From NCBI GenBank assembly GCA_900323505.1, contig OOIN01000007.1, positions 310,001 to 374,000 of the forward strand: a stretch of 64,000 nucleotides of DNA, in the 5' to 3' direction. Both the position numbers and the translations under genes were made by a program. The notes beneath the pieces were generated by a model, which was not told where the DNA came from, made no database searches, and saw only the letters and a list, made by a program, of their open reading frames with translations. Source of the DNA: Ustilago trichophora. Its lineage: Eukaryota > Basidiomycota > Ustilaginomycetes > Ustilaginales > Ustilaginaceae. This document shows positions 40,242 through 51,075 of this stretch, piece by piece; within the stretch, counting starts at the first letter, position 1; every line of letters begins with the position of its first letter.

Positions 40242-40903
40242 GGAAGGCTTGCGCGTGGCATGGATAGGTCGGGACGCTGGTGATTATCGAGACTAGACTT
40301 GTTGCTCCGAAGCTGTCAAGCTGTGCGAGCAGTCGTCCAAGTGTTGGTCTCGATCTCGATCACGATGTTGGTGGATGGGAAGCAGCTTCGGAAATGCGTG
40401 CACGAGACTAGCCTTCAGAGATTGGACATGGTGGATGCTACCTCGACGGGACAATGGCTGGATGGATGTGATGGTGTGATGGGACGATGGATGAGATGCA
40501 AACAGCAAAAGAGTGGCAATGCAAAACTCAGCCTTTGCACAGTCCTCTTTGTTGCATGTTGCTTCCGAAGAGTGGCATTGCTCAGCATAACTCAGCAGAG
40601 TCTAGAGAGGGAGAGTCGTGTCGGTTTGGTCCGAGCTGCGGCCAAAAAAAATAAAAATAAAATAAAAATAATTTAATTAATCGTGTGGAGTGGAAACATT
40701 TTGTGGGAGCATAGCGTGACACTCTCCAAAATCACAACGAAACTTGACCGATATTTCTTTCTGGTGGGACGCGAATCGAACACTTTTCTTCGCCGCGTTG
40801 TTTGCCAGACGCGTAAATGGCTCAGCTCTACACGTGATTTCTTCACACAAGGTGTTGATGGCAATGTTCGGCGCCGTTGAGCAAGCCCAAAGGGTACCTT
40901 TAA

Positions 40904-40906
<3 letters not shown>

Positions 40907-40949
<43 letters not shown>

Positions 40950-40952
40950 AAA
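40907..40952. repeat. T36 followed directly by A10
   Basis: Thirty-six T run without a break into ten A. This can fold back as a hairpin of up to ten base pairs. Exact length may be uncertain in assembly. Confidence 0.9.
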
Positions 40953-40999
40953 CCCTGTGCGAACATGGTTGATCGTAACACAGAGCCATTAAGAAGAAC

Positions 41000-41807
41000 C
41001 CTTAGAAGAGAGTAGAGGATGGAGCGGCTTGCTCAGGAAGAGATGCAGAGCAGGCGGAGGCATCGGACAATCTCACATCTTGAGTTGGTGTTGCAGGTGA
41101 GTCTTTTGTGGAGCGGAGACAATTCTGGCTGGCGCTGGCGTCGATATGTTGGGTTTAGGCTGAGACCTTTTTTATTCTCATTTCCCCACCCAAACACACG
41201 CCCAGACTGAAATGAGCTTCGGTACAGATTGGCTGCAAGTGACCCCTATCTGTCGAATTGCTCAACCCCGCTTGTGCCGTGACTTGTTGAGCGATGTCAA
41301 CTGCATACAGTCCACCGTCGTACCTCTCTGACACGACGACCGCTTGAACCTCTGCACTCTGTGATCGCATATCATCTATGTACAACTCTGAGATGCTGCG
41401 ATTCTCGTTAGGAACATGTGACAGATGATGGAAACGACATCGGATCAGTGTCGAGATTGAGACCAGTGCGGGGTGCAGCTTGGAGAGTAGCAACAATCCT
41501 CTTATGATCGTAGAGGTGGCTATTGGGTGGCTTCGGTGTCCGCTGCCATTCGATTTCCCGAGGTGGTATCTGGCTCGGCAGACAGCCCTGAACCACAGCC
41601 CTGAACCGTGGCTGGCTGTGTCGTTTCGGGTTTCACGATAGATTGGAAAGCATGATCTGCCCAAAGAGCGGGTAAGATGGCATGCAAGGTGGTAGTGAGA
41701 TAGGATTGATACCCGACTTGTGCCAACTGTATGCAGTGTGCAAGCGCCGCCGTGTGCGTGTGCGTGTGCGTGTCCGTGTCTATTTTTGCCATTGGAGTCA
41801 TACACAC
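41000..41807 (-). other. Possible unrecognised multi-exon gene or pseudogene
   Basis: Several minus-strand ORF segments here read like protein: YQSYLTTTLHAILPALW with WADHAFQSIVKPETTQPA (about 41.6-41.7 kb), LYDHKRIVATLQAAPRTG (about 41.5 kb) and AEVQAVVVSERYDGGLYAVD (about 41.3 kb). They lie in different frames. A perfect 13-base tandem duplication at 41582-41607 separates the first two; the frame difference equals what that duplication would cause. A weak GT...CTAAC...CAG intron could join the second and third. I recognise no family. The short repeats and weak splice sites keep confidence low; it could be chance. Confidence 0.25.
41582..41607. repeat. 13-bp perfect tandem duplication
   Basis: ACAGCCCTGAACC occurs twice with no spacer. 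Being 13 bases, it changes the reading frame of anything encoded across it. Confidence 0.93.
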
Positions 41808-43815
41808 AGTACAGTACTAGCCTCGGCGAATGTGTTGATCTCTAGTCGGCTCGGGATGAGAGAGAGAGTGCTGTACTGTAGTGTGCGGACCTACAATTTT
41901 TCCTTGCTTGCAAGTCGCTCGTGGTTCTTTTCCCCCTATTGTATGGAACGCGCGCCTATCCCTGCTGCGTGCCTACGCTTCTCCTTGCCCCCTTTCACAG
42001 CGAGAGCATCTGTTTCGGGCAGCGTGCGTGCGTTGAATTCCGACGCTTTTTCTCACACCAACACTAGCAGGCCACTGCTTGGCAAATCTTGTTACCATGT
42101 TGGATAATCTATGAAGGCCAATCCAGAGATCCATGACAGGCAAAGCCGTGTTTTGGCGGGGTAAGCTGGCTTCACAACTGTATCGGCGAATGGAAGTTGA
42201 TCGTTGACAGACCAACAGACGGAGACAGGCACAGAATGAAAGACCGAAAACCGGAAGTCGAGCAGCCGCTCATCCTCAACCACAGCACTTGTTTAAGCGA
42301 ACCCTTCTTCTCTCCTTGGTTTGGAGTGCTCTGCTGGGCGTGGGCTCGGTGCGGGAGAAGGAGGAAAGAACAACGACGGGGGGCATCAAAGAAGGAACGT
42401 CGCGTCAAGCCAGCACTTTGTTCTTCTGTACTTGCCGTAGCTTCGAGTTCTCCTTGCACCTTGGCTTTACTCGTCTTTCTCGCGCGCGCGCGAGCGCAAG
42501 GTCATCCAAGCTCTGGTCTTGATACAAAGTGCTATGTGCATACCAATGTGTTGGAAAGTCGCCACAAGACCGAGCGAGGACAAATACAGTAGAGAAAAAA
42601 GCAACAAAGGGAAAAGAACATGATGGTTGGTCAAGGCCTCGGGCTTGAATGCCTTTGTTGGCTGTTGCGCGCTTTCTCTTGTTGTGCTGTGCTCTTTTCT
42701 TTTCAAACACCACGTCACGCCACGCCACGCCATGGCTTGCCAGCCAGCCACTCTACTCAAGCGGTCAGCCAGCACATCTCGGCGAGAGTGAGAAAAAGAG
42801 AAATGTCAATTGAAAATTTAGAGAGAGAAAAAATGAGAGACATGGGACGCGGGCGGCATGGCAAGCACAGGTTTGATCGACAAAAAAAGAAAAAGAAAAA
42901 CAAGGGTCTCGACAAGCTCGGTCAAGTTGAAAAATAAAAGGCTCACTGACAGTGTGTGTGTTTTATGCTGCGATGTGCGCCTCGCTTGTTTCAGTCGGCC
43001 ACATTTTTCGTGATTGCATTCGGATTTGGTTTGCTTGCTTTTTGCTCTCAAGATGCAACCACAAAATGTCGCACTTTGCTCTCCCACACAGGCACGCATG
43101 AGTCTAGTCAAGAGGCAGAGATAGATAGAGAATGAGAGAGAGAGAGAGAGAGAGAGAGACAGTGTGAGAATTGCATGCGCTTGTCGTCCACTCTGTGTGC
43201 GTGCGTGTGTGTTTGAACTGACAACGACGCCCGCTCGAGATTGACTGCAACCACAAACAACTTTTTGGGCAAACGCACGCATCTCACGCCCAGAGCGTGC
43301 GCCTGCAGCCTGGAATTCATTTTGAAACCAAAAGAGAGAGAGAGAGAGACAGAGGGAGGGGAGAGAAGAAACCCCCTTGCGTAGGGTTGCTGTACCGAAA
43401 TCATCTATTGTTCCTCTGCTGCCGTCGTTGCCATGCATTCACTCTTCCCTCTCTCGTCTTCCTCTGACGCTGTCTCTCTGTTTCTCTTTTTTGATCTCGG
43501 GATGCTGCCGACGGATGTACTTTTAATAAGAGATGAGAGCGGATGCACCGACTTTTCCATTCTTTCCTGTACAGGATACGCCAGTCCAAACTCAAATTTT
43601 GACGAGAGGAGAGGAGAGGAGAAAGCTTTCACGGCGCTACTGTCGTAGAGAGGAGAGAGCAACAGCATCGCACCTCGTTACAGTATGTGGATGTGGATAC
43701 AGTGTAGCTTTGCCGCCGCCGCCCCGCCGAGCGTAGAAAGTGTGAGCAGAGTCTTGGCTCTGACGCGCCAACAATAAACGCAGCTCGCACTTCTCTCTCT
43801 CTCTCCCGCTCCTCT

Positions 43816-43817
<2 letters not shown>

Positions 43818-43854
<37 letters not shown>
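43818..43854. repeat. Poly-T run (37 T)
   Basis: Uninterrupted thymines about 1.0 kb before the kinase start codon. Confidence 0.92.
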
Positions 43855-44880
43855 CAAGTCCGACTTCACGCAACACCGCAAAGCAACGCAACGAAAACGC
43901 CCACACACCCCTTCTCTCTGCTAAGTTACTCGCTACAATCACACACACACACACACACACACACGCTTTGCGCCCCCCCTTTGGGCTCGACTGTTCCCCT
44001 TGCTCTGCTCATTGATTGATTGACTGGTTGATTCGATTGAATCAAACGCACCCACGCACACACGCACGCACACCGCTTTCCATTCTCCTTTCCTTTCCTT
44101 TCCTTTCTCTCCCTCTCTCTCTTGTCTCCTTGCCGCCACCCTCTGTCTCTCTTCTTGTCCGAACAATTCGGCTCGCTTTAGCGCATACCACAGCCACACC
44201 ACACGTCGTCGACTCGCATCCATCATCCGTCGCGCCCTCATCATCATCTTCATCTTCTTCATCATCTTCTTTTCTTTTATTTCGCTCCATCCTTGGCAGG
44301 CGCATTCGCATACCACCGCTATCCCATTCGATCGGATTCATACCCTCCCCTCTCTGTTCACGCTTCATCTGCGTTGCGTAAAGCACCTCCTTCTCTTCCA
44401 GCGTCCTTTCGACTTTTCTGTTTGTCGTCGGTCTTTGGCTTTCTCTTTGCATCAGCATTCGCCTCTTGTCTCATTCGGCTCAATTTTCATCTTGATACCA
44501 TCCCATCATCCTCTTTTGCCACTTTGCAACTTCAATCGCTTCCTCGCACCCTCCTCATCCCTCGGAATCTAGGTCTCGCACTTTCCAATCCTCGTCGACA
44601 CACATGCTCACAGCAACCAGCTAGCATATCTTCATCTCCGCGCTTTTTCTTCCCTCTGCTTTGGACGCCACTCTCCGTCTCGGTTTCTGCTCCTTGGAAC
44701 GCGACTTTTGCTCACCCCACAAACAAACGCAGCTCCCTTGCTCCCCGAACGCAGAATCATCACGCTCAGCGTGGACTGCACCTTTGGCAAGACGCCAGTG
44801 CGATAAAGCAAGCACACAGGTACCCCTAAGAAACGCGCCTGCAGCTTGGCTCGACTGCTTCATTTTTCCATCCTGCCAAC

Positions 44881-47800
44881 ATGTCGACGCATTCACACCA
44901 CCCTTCTCCTCCTGCCTCTCCAGGCTCGGGCATCCGTCACCAGCCCTCTCCCTCCCAGTCGGCTGCTTACGAGCACAACTCGACGCGTTCTCCCGGTTAT
45001 CCTTCACCGCCCGCCTCGCCTCCTCACATTGTCTACGACGACAGCGTCGCCTCGGGCCGCAAAGTGTCGGGTTCCAGCGTCCCTGCCTCTGTGACCCAAA
45101 GTGCCTCCATCTCGTCTCGCAGCGCATACGCTCCTCAGACCGCAGCTGGCTACACTAGCATGGCAAGCGCAGGTGCTGCTATGCAACTCCCCTCCACCGC
45201 CATGCCACCTAATTCCTCTTCTACCGCCGCTTTGGCACACCATCCACCGAGCAAGCTCGCTACAGGCGGTCAGTCGCACTCTCACAGGCCAGTCTCGGCC
45301 ATGCCAACCCCTACCGAGCATGCCACCTCGGCATCCCGTGCCGCTGCCTCTGCTGCTGCAGGCGGCGCCTCCAACGTCTTTGCAAGCATGAATGCCAACT
45401 ACACCGAACGTAGAGCCAGTGCCCACCCCACCATGACCAGTAGCCACAACGCTTCCTCTGCTTCTGTCCCGGCTTCCATCGACCCCACCACCAGCCAGGC
45501 CATCTCCTCGGGCATTCCCATCACATCTCCTGCGGCTCTCTCTTACTTTGCCGCTCATCCTCGCCGTCAGCAAGTCCACTTTGGCAACTATCTCCTACTT
45601 CAGACCCTCGGCGAGGGCGAGTTTGGCAAAGTAAAGCTCGGTGTTCACAAAGAGTGGGGCGAGGAGGTCGCCGTCAAGCTCATCAAGCGCGACAAGGTAG
45701 CCACTGACGCCGCTCCCCTCAACCTCGACGATACCGCCAACAAGGATCCCGCAAAAATGTCCAAGGTTGAGCGCGAGATTCAGGTCCTCAAGGATGTCCG
45801 CCATCCCAACATTGTCCGTCTCTACGAGGTCATCGAGTCGGATCGATACATTGGTATCGTCCTCGAATACGCCTCGGGAGGTGAGCTCTTTGACCACATT
45901 CTCGCTCACAAGTACCTCAAAGAGGAGCACGCCTGCCGTCTCTTTGCACAGCTCATCTCTGGTGTCTCATACCTCCATCAGAAAAAGATTGTCCATCGCG
46001 ATCTCAAGCTCGAAAACTTGTTGCTCGATCGCAACCGCAACGTCATCATCACCGACTTTGGCTTTGCCAACAACTTTGAGGATAAGCGCGACGATCTTAT
46101 GGCTACCAGCTGTGGTTCTCCATGCTACGCTGCTCCCGAGCTTGTTGTCCAGGATGGTCTCTATGCCGGATCTGCTGTCGACGTCTGGTCGTGTGGTGTC
46201 ATTCTGTATGCCATGCTTGCCGGCTACCTTCCCTTTGACGATGACCCGGCCAACCCGGACGGAGACAACATCAACTTGCTCTACAAGTATATCCTGGCGA
46301 CTCCCTTGTCCTTCCCAGAGTACATCACTGCACAGCCTCGTGATTTGCTCTCAAAGATGCTCGTCCCCGACCCGACCCGTCGTGCCACTCTCGAGCAAGT
46401 CATGCAGCACAGCTGGCTCCGCAACTACCGCGAGCTTTTCAAGTTCTCGGTCGACGATCTCGAGCGAGCTGCCATGGAGCAGCAGACCAAGAAGCGTCAG
46501 ATGTATCGTCAGCAGATGATGTACCAGCAGCAGCTCCAGGAGCAGCAGCGTCGTCAGCACATGGAGCGTAGCCAGTCGGTTCGCCAAAACGTGTCGCACC
46601 TCCCCGTCGGCACCGCTTACACCACCAACACGGCCGTCCCCGCTGCCGCTGCTCACCGACAGACGTTGCCCGTCAGTGCTACTGTTCCCGATCGTCTCTA
46701 CGAGCCTGTTGGCAGCGCCAGCAGAGGTGCCGATCCAAGCATGACTCCTTCACGCATCGCAGCGCCATCCGTGCCAGCTCCTGCTTCGGCCTCCGCTCCC
46801 GTGCAAGCCGTTGCTCCAGCAGAGCCCGCCAGTGCCCCGCTTCCTCGTGCTGCCTCGCACAGCCATGCAGCTGCCTCCAGCGGCGGCGCTGCATCGCTTG
46901 TGGACCCCGTCACTGCGCTCGGCAATGCTCGTGGTGAGCCACGCACTCGTCTCGATGAAGGTGCAAATGCTGGTTCAAAGTCCAGCACGCCTGCAGCTTC
47001 GGCTGCTCGGGAGGCTGAGCAGCGCAGGCCAGCTGCCCAAAAGGTCCAGCGCCACACGATCCAGCTCGAGTACGGCACCGAGGATCGTTCCCGCAAGGAG
47101 TCCGCTGCTACCGCGGTTGCCTCTCCCCCTGGCTCTCGTCAAGCTTCGCAGTCGCACCGCAAAGTCAGTGCCAGCAGCACTACTTCGCGCCTCTCGGAGA
47201 CGGAACGAGCCAAAGCTGCTGCCGACAAGCTGGCCGCTGCCGCTGTCCCGCCACCCTCTGTTCTTCAGCCTGCACCAGCCAAGACGATCCCTGCCGTGCC
47301 TGCGGTGGTCCCCGAAGGTGAAAAGGTCATCGACAGCAAGGCTGACGCTCAGAACCGTGGCGCTACCGACATGATGCGCTCTGTTTCAGCCAACTCGGCA
47401 TCGCGCGTATCTGTGCCATCGCCAATTCTCGAGCAGAATTCGTCGGCTTTGTCTGCCAACCAAGCTGCGACCGCTGCGCCAAGCTCCAGAGTTCGAGTTC
47501 CCAGCTCTGCCAGCGCTCGCAGCCGTCCGAACGTGGACGGCAGCAACGCTGGTCAAGGCGCACGTGTTCCATCCAGCGCCAGCCAGCGTATCATCTCGAA
47601 CCCGTTGCCTGCCGCCGAGGCTGTTGGCTTCCCTTCGACCACCGGTGACCGCATCGTCTCGGCGGATGCTCCTGCCTCTCGCAGCCGCGCCTCTCGCCAG
47701 GCTAGCAACGCTGCTGCTGATGCTTCAGCTGCTACCAACCCGACCCGACCTCCCTCGGCCACTCGACCCGTCACCACCGACAAGGCTGCCGCGTCGGCGA

Positions 47801-49575
47801 CGCGCCACCGCAAGGGCATGTCTACCGACAAATTCTTCCTCTCGCGACTCTTGGGCTCAAACGGTGCCAACGGCGCTGCTGGTGCTACGAACGACAAGCT
47901 CGCTCCCAACGGAAGCGAAGCTCAAGCTGAAAAGAGCAAGAGGAACAGCATTTCGCGACCTGTGCTCGATCGCGCACCCAGCTCTGGCGGTACCAACAAG
48001 AATAGCCGCCGCAAGGCCATGAGTCTGGTTGTGGGCCGTGCTGCTGGCGAGTCATCGCTCGCTGCTGCTGACCGTGCTCGCGCGGTGGAAAGCAACTTGC
48101 CTCCTCACACTGCTAGTGAGGCGTCGTTCCCCTCGCAGACCTCTTCGCACAGGAAGGAGGATGCCGGCTTCCCATCTCAGCAGCGTGCTGCAGCGGCAAA
48201 GCAGCGTAAGGAGTCTGGCAGCCTGGCTGGTCCAGGAAGCAGCAGCGTCTCTTCTTCGCGCCCTGTCACGGGCAACTCGCGTCAGCAGCCCTTGCAGCAG
48301 TTTTTGCAGCAGCAGAACGACAAGACGTTCTACGATGGATCCACCATTGCTAGCACCTCTACTGCTGGTCCATCGAGCAACGCTGCCAAGAAGGTCATGG
48401 ACTGGTTCCGCAAGAAGAGTCTTTCGCGCGGCACATTCAACGAGCAACCGCCTCTGGGACCTTTTGAGAGATCGCCCACTTCTTCGCACGTCAGTGGCGG
48501 TGCTGCTTCGACGACGCCTTCGGTCATCGTGACGGGCGCTCAGAACGGGACGAGCCGTCATGCTGAGGCGCATACGGGGAGCGGCGAAGGTGTGAGCGGC
48601 GCTTCTTCGGTGCCCTCTTCGCGTTCGACGTCGGGCACGCACAGCGAGAACAGCGAGGCGACCGAGATGACGCAGCTCACCAACCTCAGCGACGCTTCGC
48701 ATGGGGAGAGCGACGGTGTCAAGTCGAGCGCCTCGACTGTTCAGCAGCAGGCTACGCCCAAGGCATCGCTGTCGGCTGTGTCGAATGTCTCCAACGCTTC
48801 TGCTGTCGAGCCGTCCTCTGCTGCTGCTGCTCCGCTTGCCCAACGATCGCGCCCCACCGCAGCAGCTACATCTTCGACCAACACCAAGACTGCTGCCGCC
48901 GTCGCAACCACCTCTCCTACCGCTGCAACGCCGTTCAACGAGACCCGGTTGCGCTACCATCTCGGCGCAGTTGACCAATCTGCCTTGACATCACGCTCCC
49001 CCATCGACGTTCTCAAAGAAGTCCATCGCGTCCTGTACGAAATGGGCATCGACGTGCGCAAGGAAAAGGATGAAGATTTCAAGCTGGAATGCGTGCGTCG
49101 CAAACGTGCCAAGACGCTCATGTCTGCCACCCAAGGCATCGGCATGAGCATCCGCTCCTCCGTCTTCCCCCCCACCCAAGCCGACTTGGAACGATCTTCA
49201 CGCATGAGCAGCCATCGCGACTCTCTCACGCCCAGCGCCAGCACCCCCGCCAGCGGATCTCTGCGAAGCTTTCTCCGACGCGGTTCGTACCAATCTGGCG
49301 CCACCAGTCCTAAACTCTCCTCCTCGGCCGCCCTCCTCCCTTCATCCGCTACTTCAAACAGCATCGTTTTGACGCAGGACGAAAATCAACCGCCTCCCCT
49401 GTACGGTGATGCCGCCGTAGACGGAGGCCAAGAAATTCGCTTCTCGGTAGAAGTCACCCGCATTAAAAATTTACCAGGGTTGTACAGCTTGGATATCAGA
49501 CGCATGAAGGGCAACCTCTGGGCGTACAAGTTTGTCTACCAGGCTTTGCTGGATCGGTGTCAACTCGCTGCGTAA
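44881..49575 (+). CDS. KIN4: Kin4-type CAMK-family protein kinase with C-terminal KA1-like domain, 1564 aa
   Basis: Kin4-type kinases are fungal Snf1/MARK relatives; yeast Kin4 acts in the spindle position checkpoint. The kinase domain is at about residues 235-515: GEGEFGKVKLG (glycine loop), AVKLIK (Lys), HRDLKLEN near 371, DFGFANNFE near 390, then SCGSPCYAAPELVVQDGLY. The text YLPFDDDPANPDGDNINLLY is characteristic of Kin4. It is flanked by a 230-residue Ser/Pro/His leader and a more than 900-residue low-complexity middle that includes a glutamine-rich start and many SR/SSR steps. The C-terminal 100 residues, RFSVEVTRIKNLPGLYSLDI then LWAYKFVYQALLDRC, form a KA1-like membrane-targeting domain. 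Single exon. The orthology is by pattern; the exact role here is inferred. Confidence 0.88.
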   Translation: MSTHSHHPSPPASPGSGIRHQPSPSQSAAYEHNSTRSPGYPSPPASPPHIVYDDSVASGRKVSGSSVPASVTQSASISSRSAYAPQTAAGYTSMASAGAAMQLPSTAMPPNSSSTAALAHHPPSKLATGGQSHSHRPVSAMPTPTEHATSASRAAASAAAGGASNVFASMNANYTERRASAHPTMTSSHNASSASVPASIDPTTSQAISSGIPITSPAALSYFAAHPRRQQVHFGNYLLLQTLGEGEFGKVKLGVHKEWGEEVAVKLIKRDKVATDAAPLNLDDTANKDPAKMSKVEREIQVLKDVRHPNIVRLYEVIESDRYIGIVLEYASGGELFDHILAHKYLKEEHACRLFAQLISGVSYLHQKKIVHRDLKLENLLLDRNRNVIITDFGFANNFEDKRDDLMATSCGSPCYAAPELVVQDGLYAGSAVDVWSCGVILYAMLAGYLPFDDDPANPDGDNINLLYKYILATPLSFPEYITAQPRDLLSKMLVPDPTRRATLEQVMQHSWLRNYRELFKFSVDDLERAAMEQQTKKRQMYRQQMMYQQQLQEQQRRQHMERSQSVRQNVSHLPVGTAYTTNTAVPAAAAHRQTLPVSATVPDRLYEPVGSASRGADPSMTPSRIAAPSVPAPASASAPVQAVAPAEPASAPLPRAASHSHAAASSGGAASLVDPVTALGNARGEPRTRLDEGANAGSKSSTPAASAAREAEQRRPAAQKVQRHTIQLEYGTEDRSRKESAATAVASPPGSRQASQSHRKVSASSTTSRLSETERAKAAADKLAAAAVPPPSVLQPAPAKTIPAVPAVVPEGEKVIDSKADAQNRGATDMMRSVSANSASRVSVPSPILEQNSSALSANQAATAAPSSRVRVPSSASARSRPNVDGSNAGQGARVPSSASQRIISNPLPAAEAVGFPSTTGDRIVSADAPASRSRASRQASNAAADASAATNPTRPPSATRPVTTDKAAASATRHRKGMSTDKFFLSRLLGSNGANGAAGATNDKLAPNGSEAQAEKSKRNSISRPVLDRAPSSGGTNKNSRRKAMSLVVGRAAGESSLAAADRARAVESNLPPHTASEASFPSQTSSHRKEDAGFPSQQRAAAAKQRKESGSLAGPGSSSVSSSRPVTGNSRQQPLQQFLQQQNDKTFYDGSTIASTSTAGPSSNAAKKVMDWFRKKSLSRGTFNEQPPLGPFERSPTSSHVSGGAASTTPSVIVTGAQNGTSRHAEAHTGSGEGVSGASSVPSSRSTSGTHSENSEATEMTQLTNLSDASHGESDGVKSSASTVQQQATPKASLSAVSNVSNASAVEPSSAAAAPLAQRSRPTAAATSSTNTKTAAAVATTSPTAATPFNETRLRYHLGAVDQSALTSRSPIDVLKEVHRVLYEMGIDVRKEKDEDFKLECVRRKRAKTLMSATQGIGMSIRSSVFPPTQADLERSSRMSSHRDSLTPSASTPASGSLRSFLRRGSYQSGATSPKLSSSAALLPSSATSNSIVLTQDENQPPPLYGDAAVDGGQEIRFSVEVTRIKNLPGLYSLDIRRMKGNLWAYKFVYQALLDRCQLAA

Positions 49576-49679
49576 GAGAGGAAAAGAGGCGCTGGTCGTC
49601 TTTAATACCCCCCTTCTCCTTGAAGATGCATATGGCGATTTTGTTTAAGCTCTATCTTTTTCAACTGTTTTGGCATTGT

Positions 49680-49727
<48 letters not shown>

Positions 49728-49928
49728 GCATACGCTCGTTTCTTTAAGTTTTTGCAATATTTGTCCATGTCATCATCATCTCTGAAGGATGTGCAAGAAA
49801 AATCACAGGGGGAGACAGAGAGGGACGGAATGTGTGCTGGTCGTGAGCGGTGCGTAAGAATGCGCAGGGTATATGGAGAAACAGTGTGAAGGGTTTACAA
49901 CGGTGAGAGATGGATTCAACGGGCAGAA
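49576..49928. other. Intergenic convergent region with an (AC)n tract
   Basis: 353 bases between the kinase stop and the 3' end of the Fmp46-like gene. It contains about 20 AC units at 49684-49724 and nothing else recognised. Confidence 0.6.
49684..49724. repeat. (AC)n microsatellite
   Basis: About twenty uninterrupted AC units in the 3' flank of the kinase gene. Confidence 0.95.
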
Positions 49929-50729
49929 TTAGCAAACGATGCAACCCCCCGCATCCTTGTCGCCCTCACCTCTTGCTTGATTGGCATTGTTCGAGCGTTC
50001 TAGACGCATCAACATTTGCTTGACACCCTCTAGGCTTGTAGCTGCGGTTCCCTCGTCCCAATTGACGACCAAGGGGCCATCTTTGATCTTGGGCATACCG
50101 CCTTGGCCACTGTCTGACTTTAGATGCTGTGCTAGGTTTCTTTTCCTTTTCTCGTGTTGGGAGAGGTCGAAGATTGAAGTTGTATGTTTGGATGACTTTT
50201 TTCTGTCATGAGAGGAGCTGCTGGTGGAGTCGGTGGTGTCTGTGGTGGTGGTGGTGGCTAGGTAGTCTACGATGCTCCGAAGTTGGTCTGGAGTTGGGGG
50301 GTTTGCTTTTCGATCGACGATTTCGAGTTGGATTGCGGGGGGAGTGGGTGGGTCCGAGGCGAGATTGCGAAGGTAAGAGGTGGCGTTGGAAGTGTGAGTT
50401 GGGTCACTACCGGAACCGTTGGCTTCGATGATACAGCTTTCGCCGTGCGATCCAGATCCGGATGCGAGACCGGATGCCACGGCGGCGGTAGAGGGTCGGT
50501 GTGGGTTGTTGTACGAGGTGAGTAGTTGGAGGACTTGTTTGGATGTTGCTGAGGACGAATCGTGACTGCAATTGAATCATCAAAACAGGATGAGGTGCTG
50601 GTGTCAGCGAAAGTCTTTCTCTCTGTCCAGGTACGGTGAAGGAGAAGGATGCGTTTGATGTGAGGGAAATGGAGAGGCGACTTACAACAGAGTGATAATC
50701 GAAGGGCCTTTGTGAAACCTGATCGACAT
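49929..50729 (-). CDS. Fmp46-like (DUF1687) thioredoxin-fold protein ending in a CaaX box, 226 aa, one intron
   Basis: Fmp46 is a putative redox protein of fungal mitochondria. Exon 1 is 50686-50729 (44 nt, only 14 codons plus two bases) and exon 2 is 49929-50565; the intron is GTAAGT...TTGCAG, and the junction reads ITLLFHDSSSATSKQVLQ, matching the family start. The C-terminal motif PLVVNWDEGTAATSLEGVKQ also fits. The middle is Ser/Thr-rich. Unusually, the protein ends GGCIVC with stop directly after, a CaaX box that would favour prenylation rather than, or in addition to, matrix import. The ATG at 50729 follows GCCACC. It is divergent from an F-box/WD-like gene, 346 bases apart. Family call moderate. 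Confidence 0.75.
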
Positions 50730-51075
50730 GGTGGCTTAAAAGAACGAGACCGACGTTGGTAATCGTGATTGATAGTAGGACTTCTTGGCGAAGCTAACAA
50801 GGTTATACTTGAGTAAAGGTGGGGTGGCTGTTGTGGATGATGGTAGTGGTGAGGATGGTGGACAAGGAGCAGCAAGCGCGGGCAGAAATGTGGAGGCTCA
50901 GCAATCGGCAACAAGGACCGACAATTTTAGCCGGCGACCTGCATTGACGTGGGCGCGTGACACTTTCTTCTTCTTCTTTTGTTTGCCGCACTCTCCTTGT
51001 CCTCTTGTCCTCTTACTCTCACCTACTACTGTACATCTGGGCTCTACGACATCAAGCTCAGAAGCGCACCGGACT
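50730..51075. promoter_or_regulatory. Divergent intergenic promoter (Fmp46-like / F-box-WD)
   Basis: 346 bases. The right side is CT-rich (TTCTTCTTCTTTTG) and has one TGTAC motif at about 51027. No TATA seen. Confidence 0.5.

Larger units (their letters stand above)
40242..44880. other. 4.6 kb gene-poor region upstream of the Kin4-type kinase
   Basis: Contains RAD52's promoter on the left and, from about 44.0 kb, a pyrimidine-rich leader of the kinase gene. Long homopolymers lie at 40907-40952 and 43818-43854, GA and CA tracts at 43136-43160 and 43941-43964. Two TGTAC motifs are near 41810 and 41875. A possible broken or multi-exon minus-strand gene at 41.0-41.8 kb is listed separately. Confidence 0.6.

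Noticed and set aside
40760..40800. tRNA-like T-loop (GTTCGATTC on the minus strand)
   Set aside because: The flanking stems do not pair and there is no matching acceptor or anticodon arm.
42092..43438. Several ORFs of 60-206 codons on both strands
   Set aside because: Derived from GA/CT and CA repeats; overlapping in many frames with no domain.
48052..48978. Minus-strand 308-codon ORF
   Set aside because: Antisense of the disordered arm of the Kin4-type kinase.
50785..51075. 97-codon extension of the F-box/WD-like protein
   Set aside because: The frame is open but its first codon is TTG and the text is not conserved-looking; ATG 51076 is a better start.
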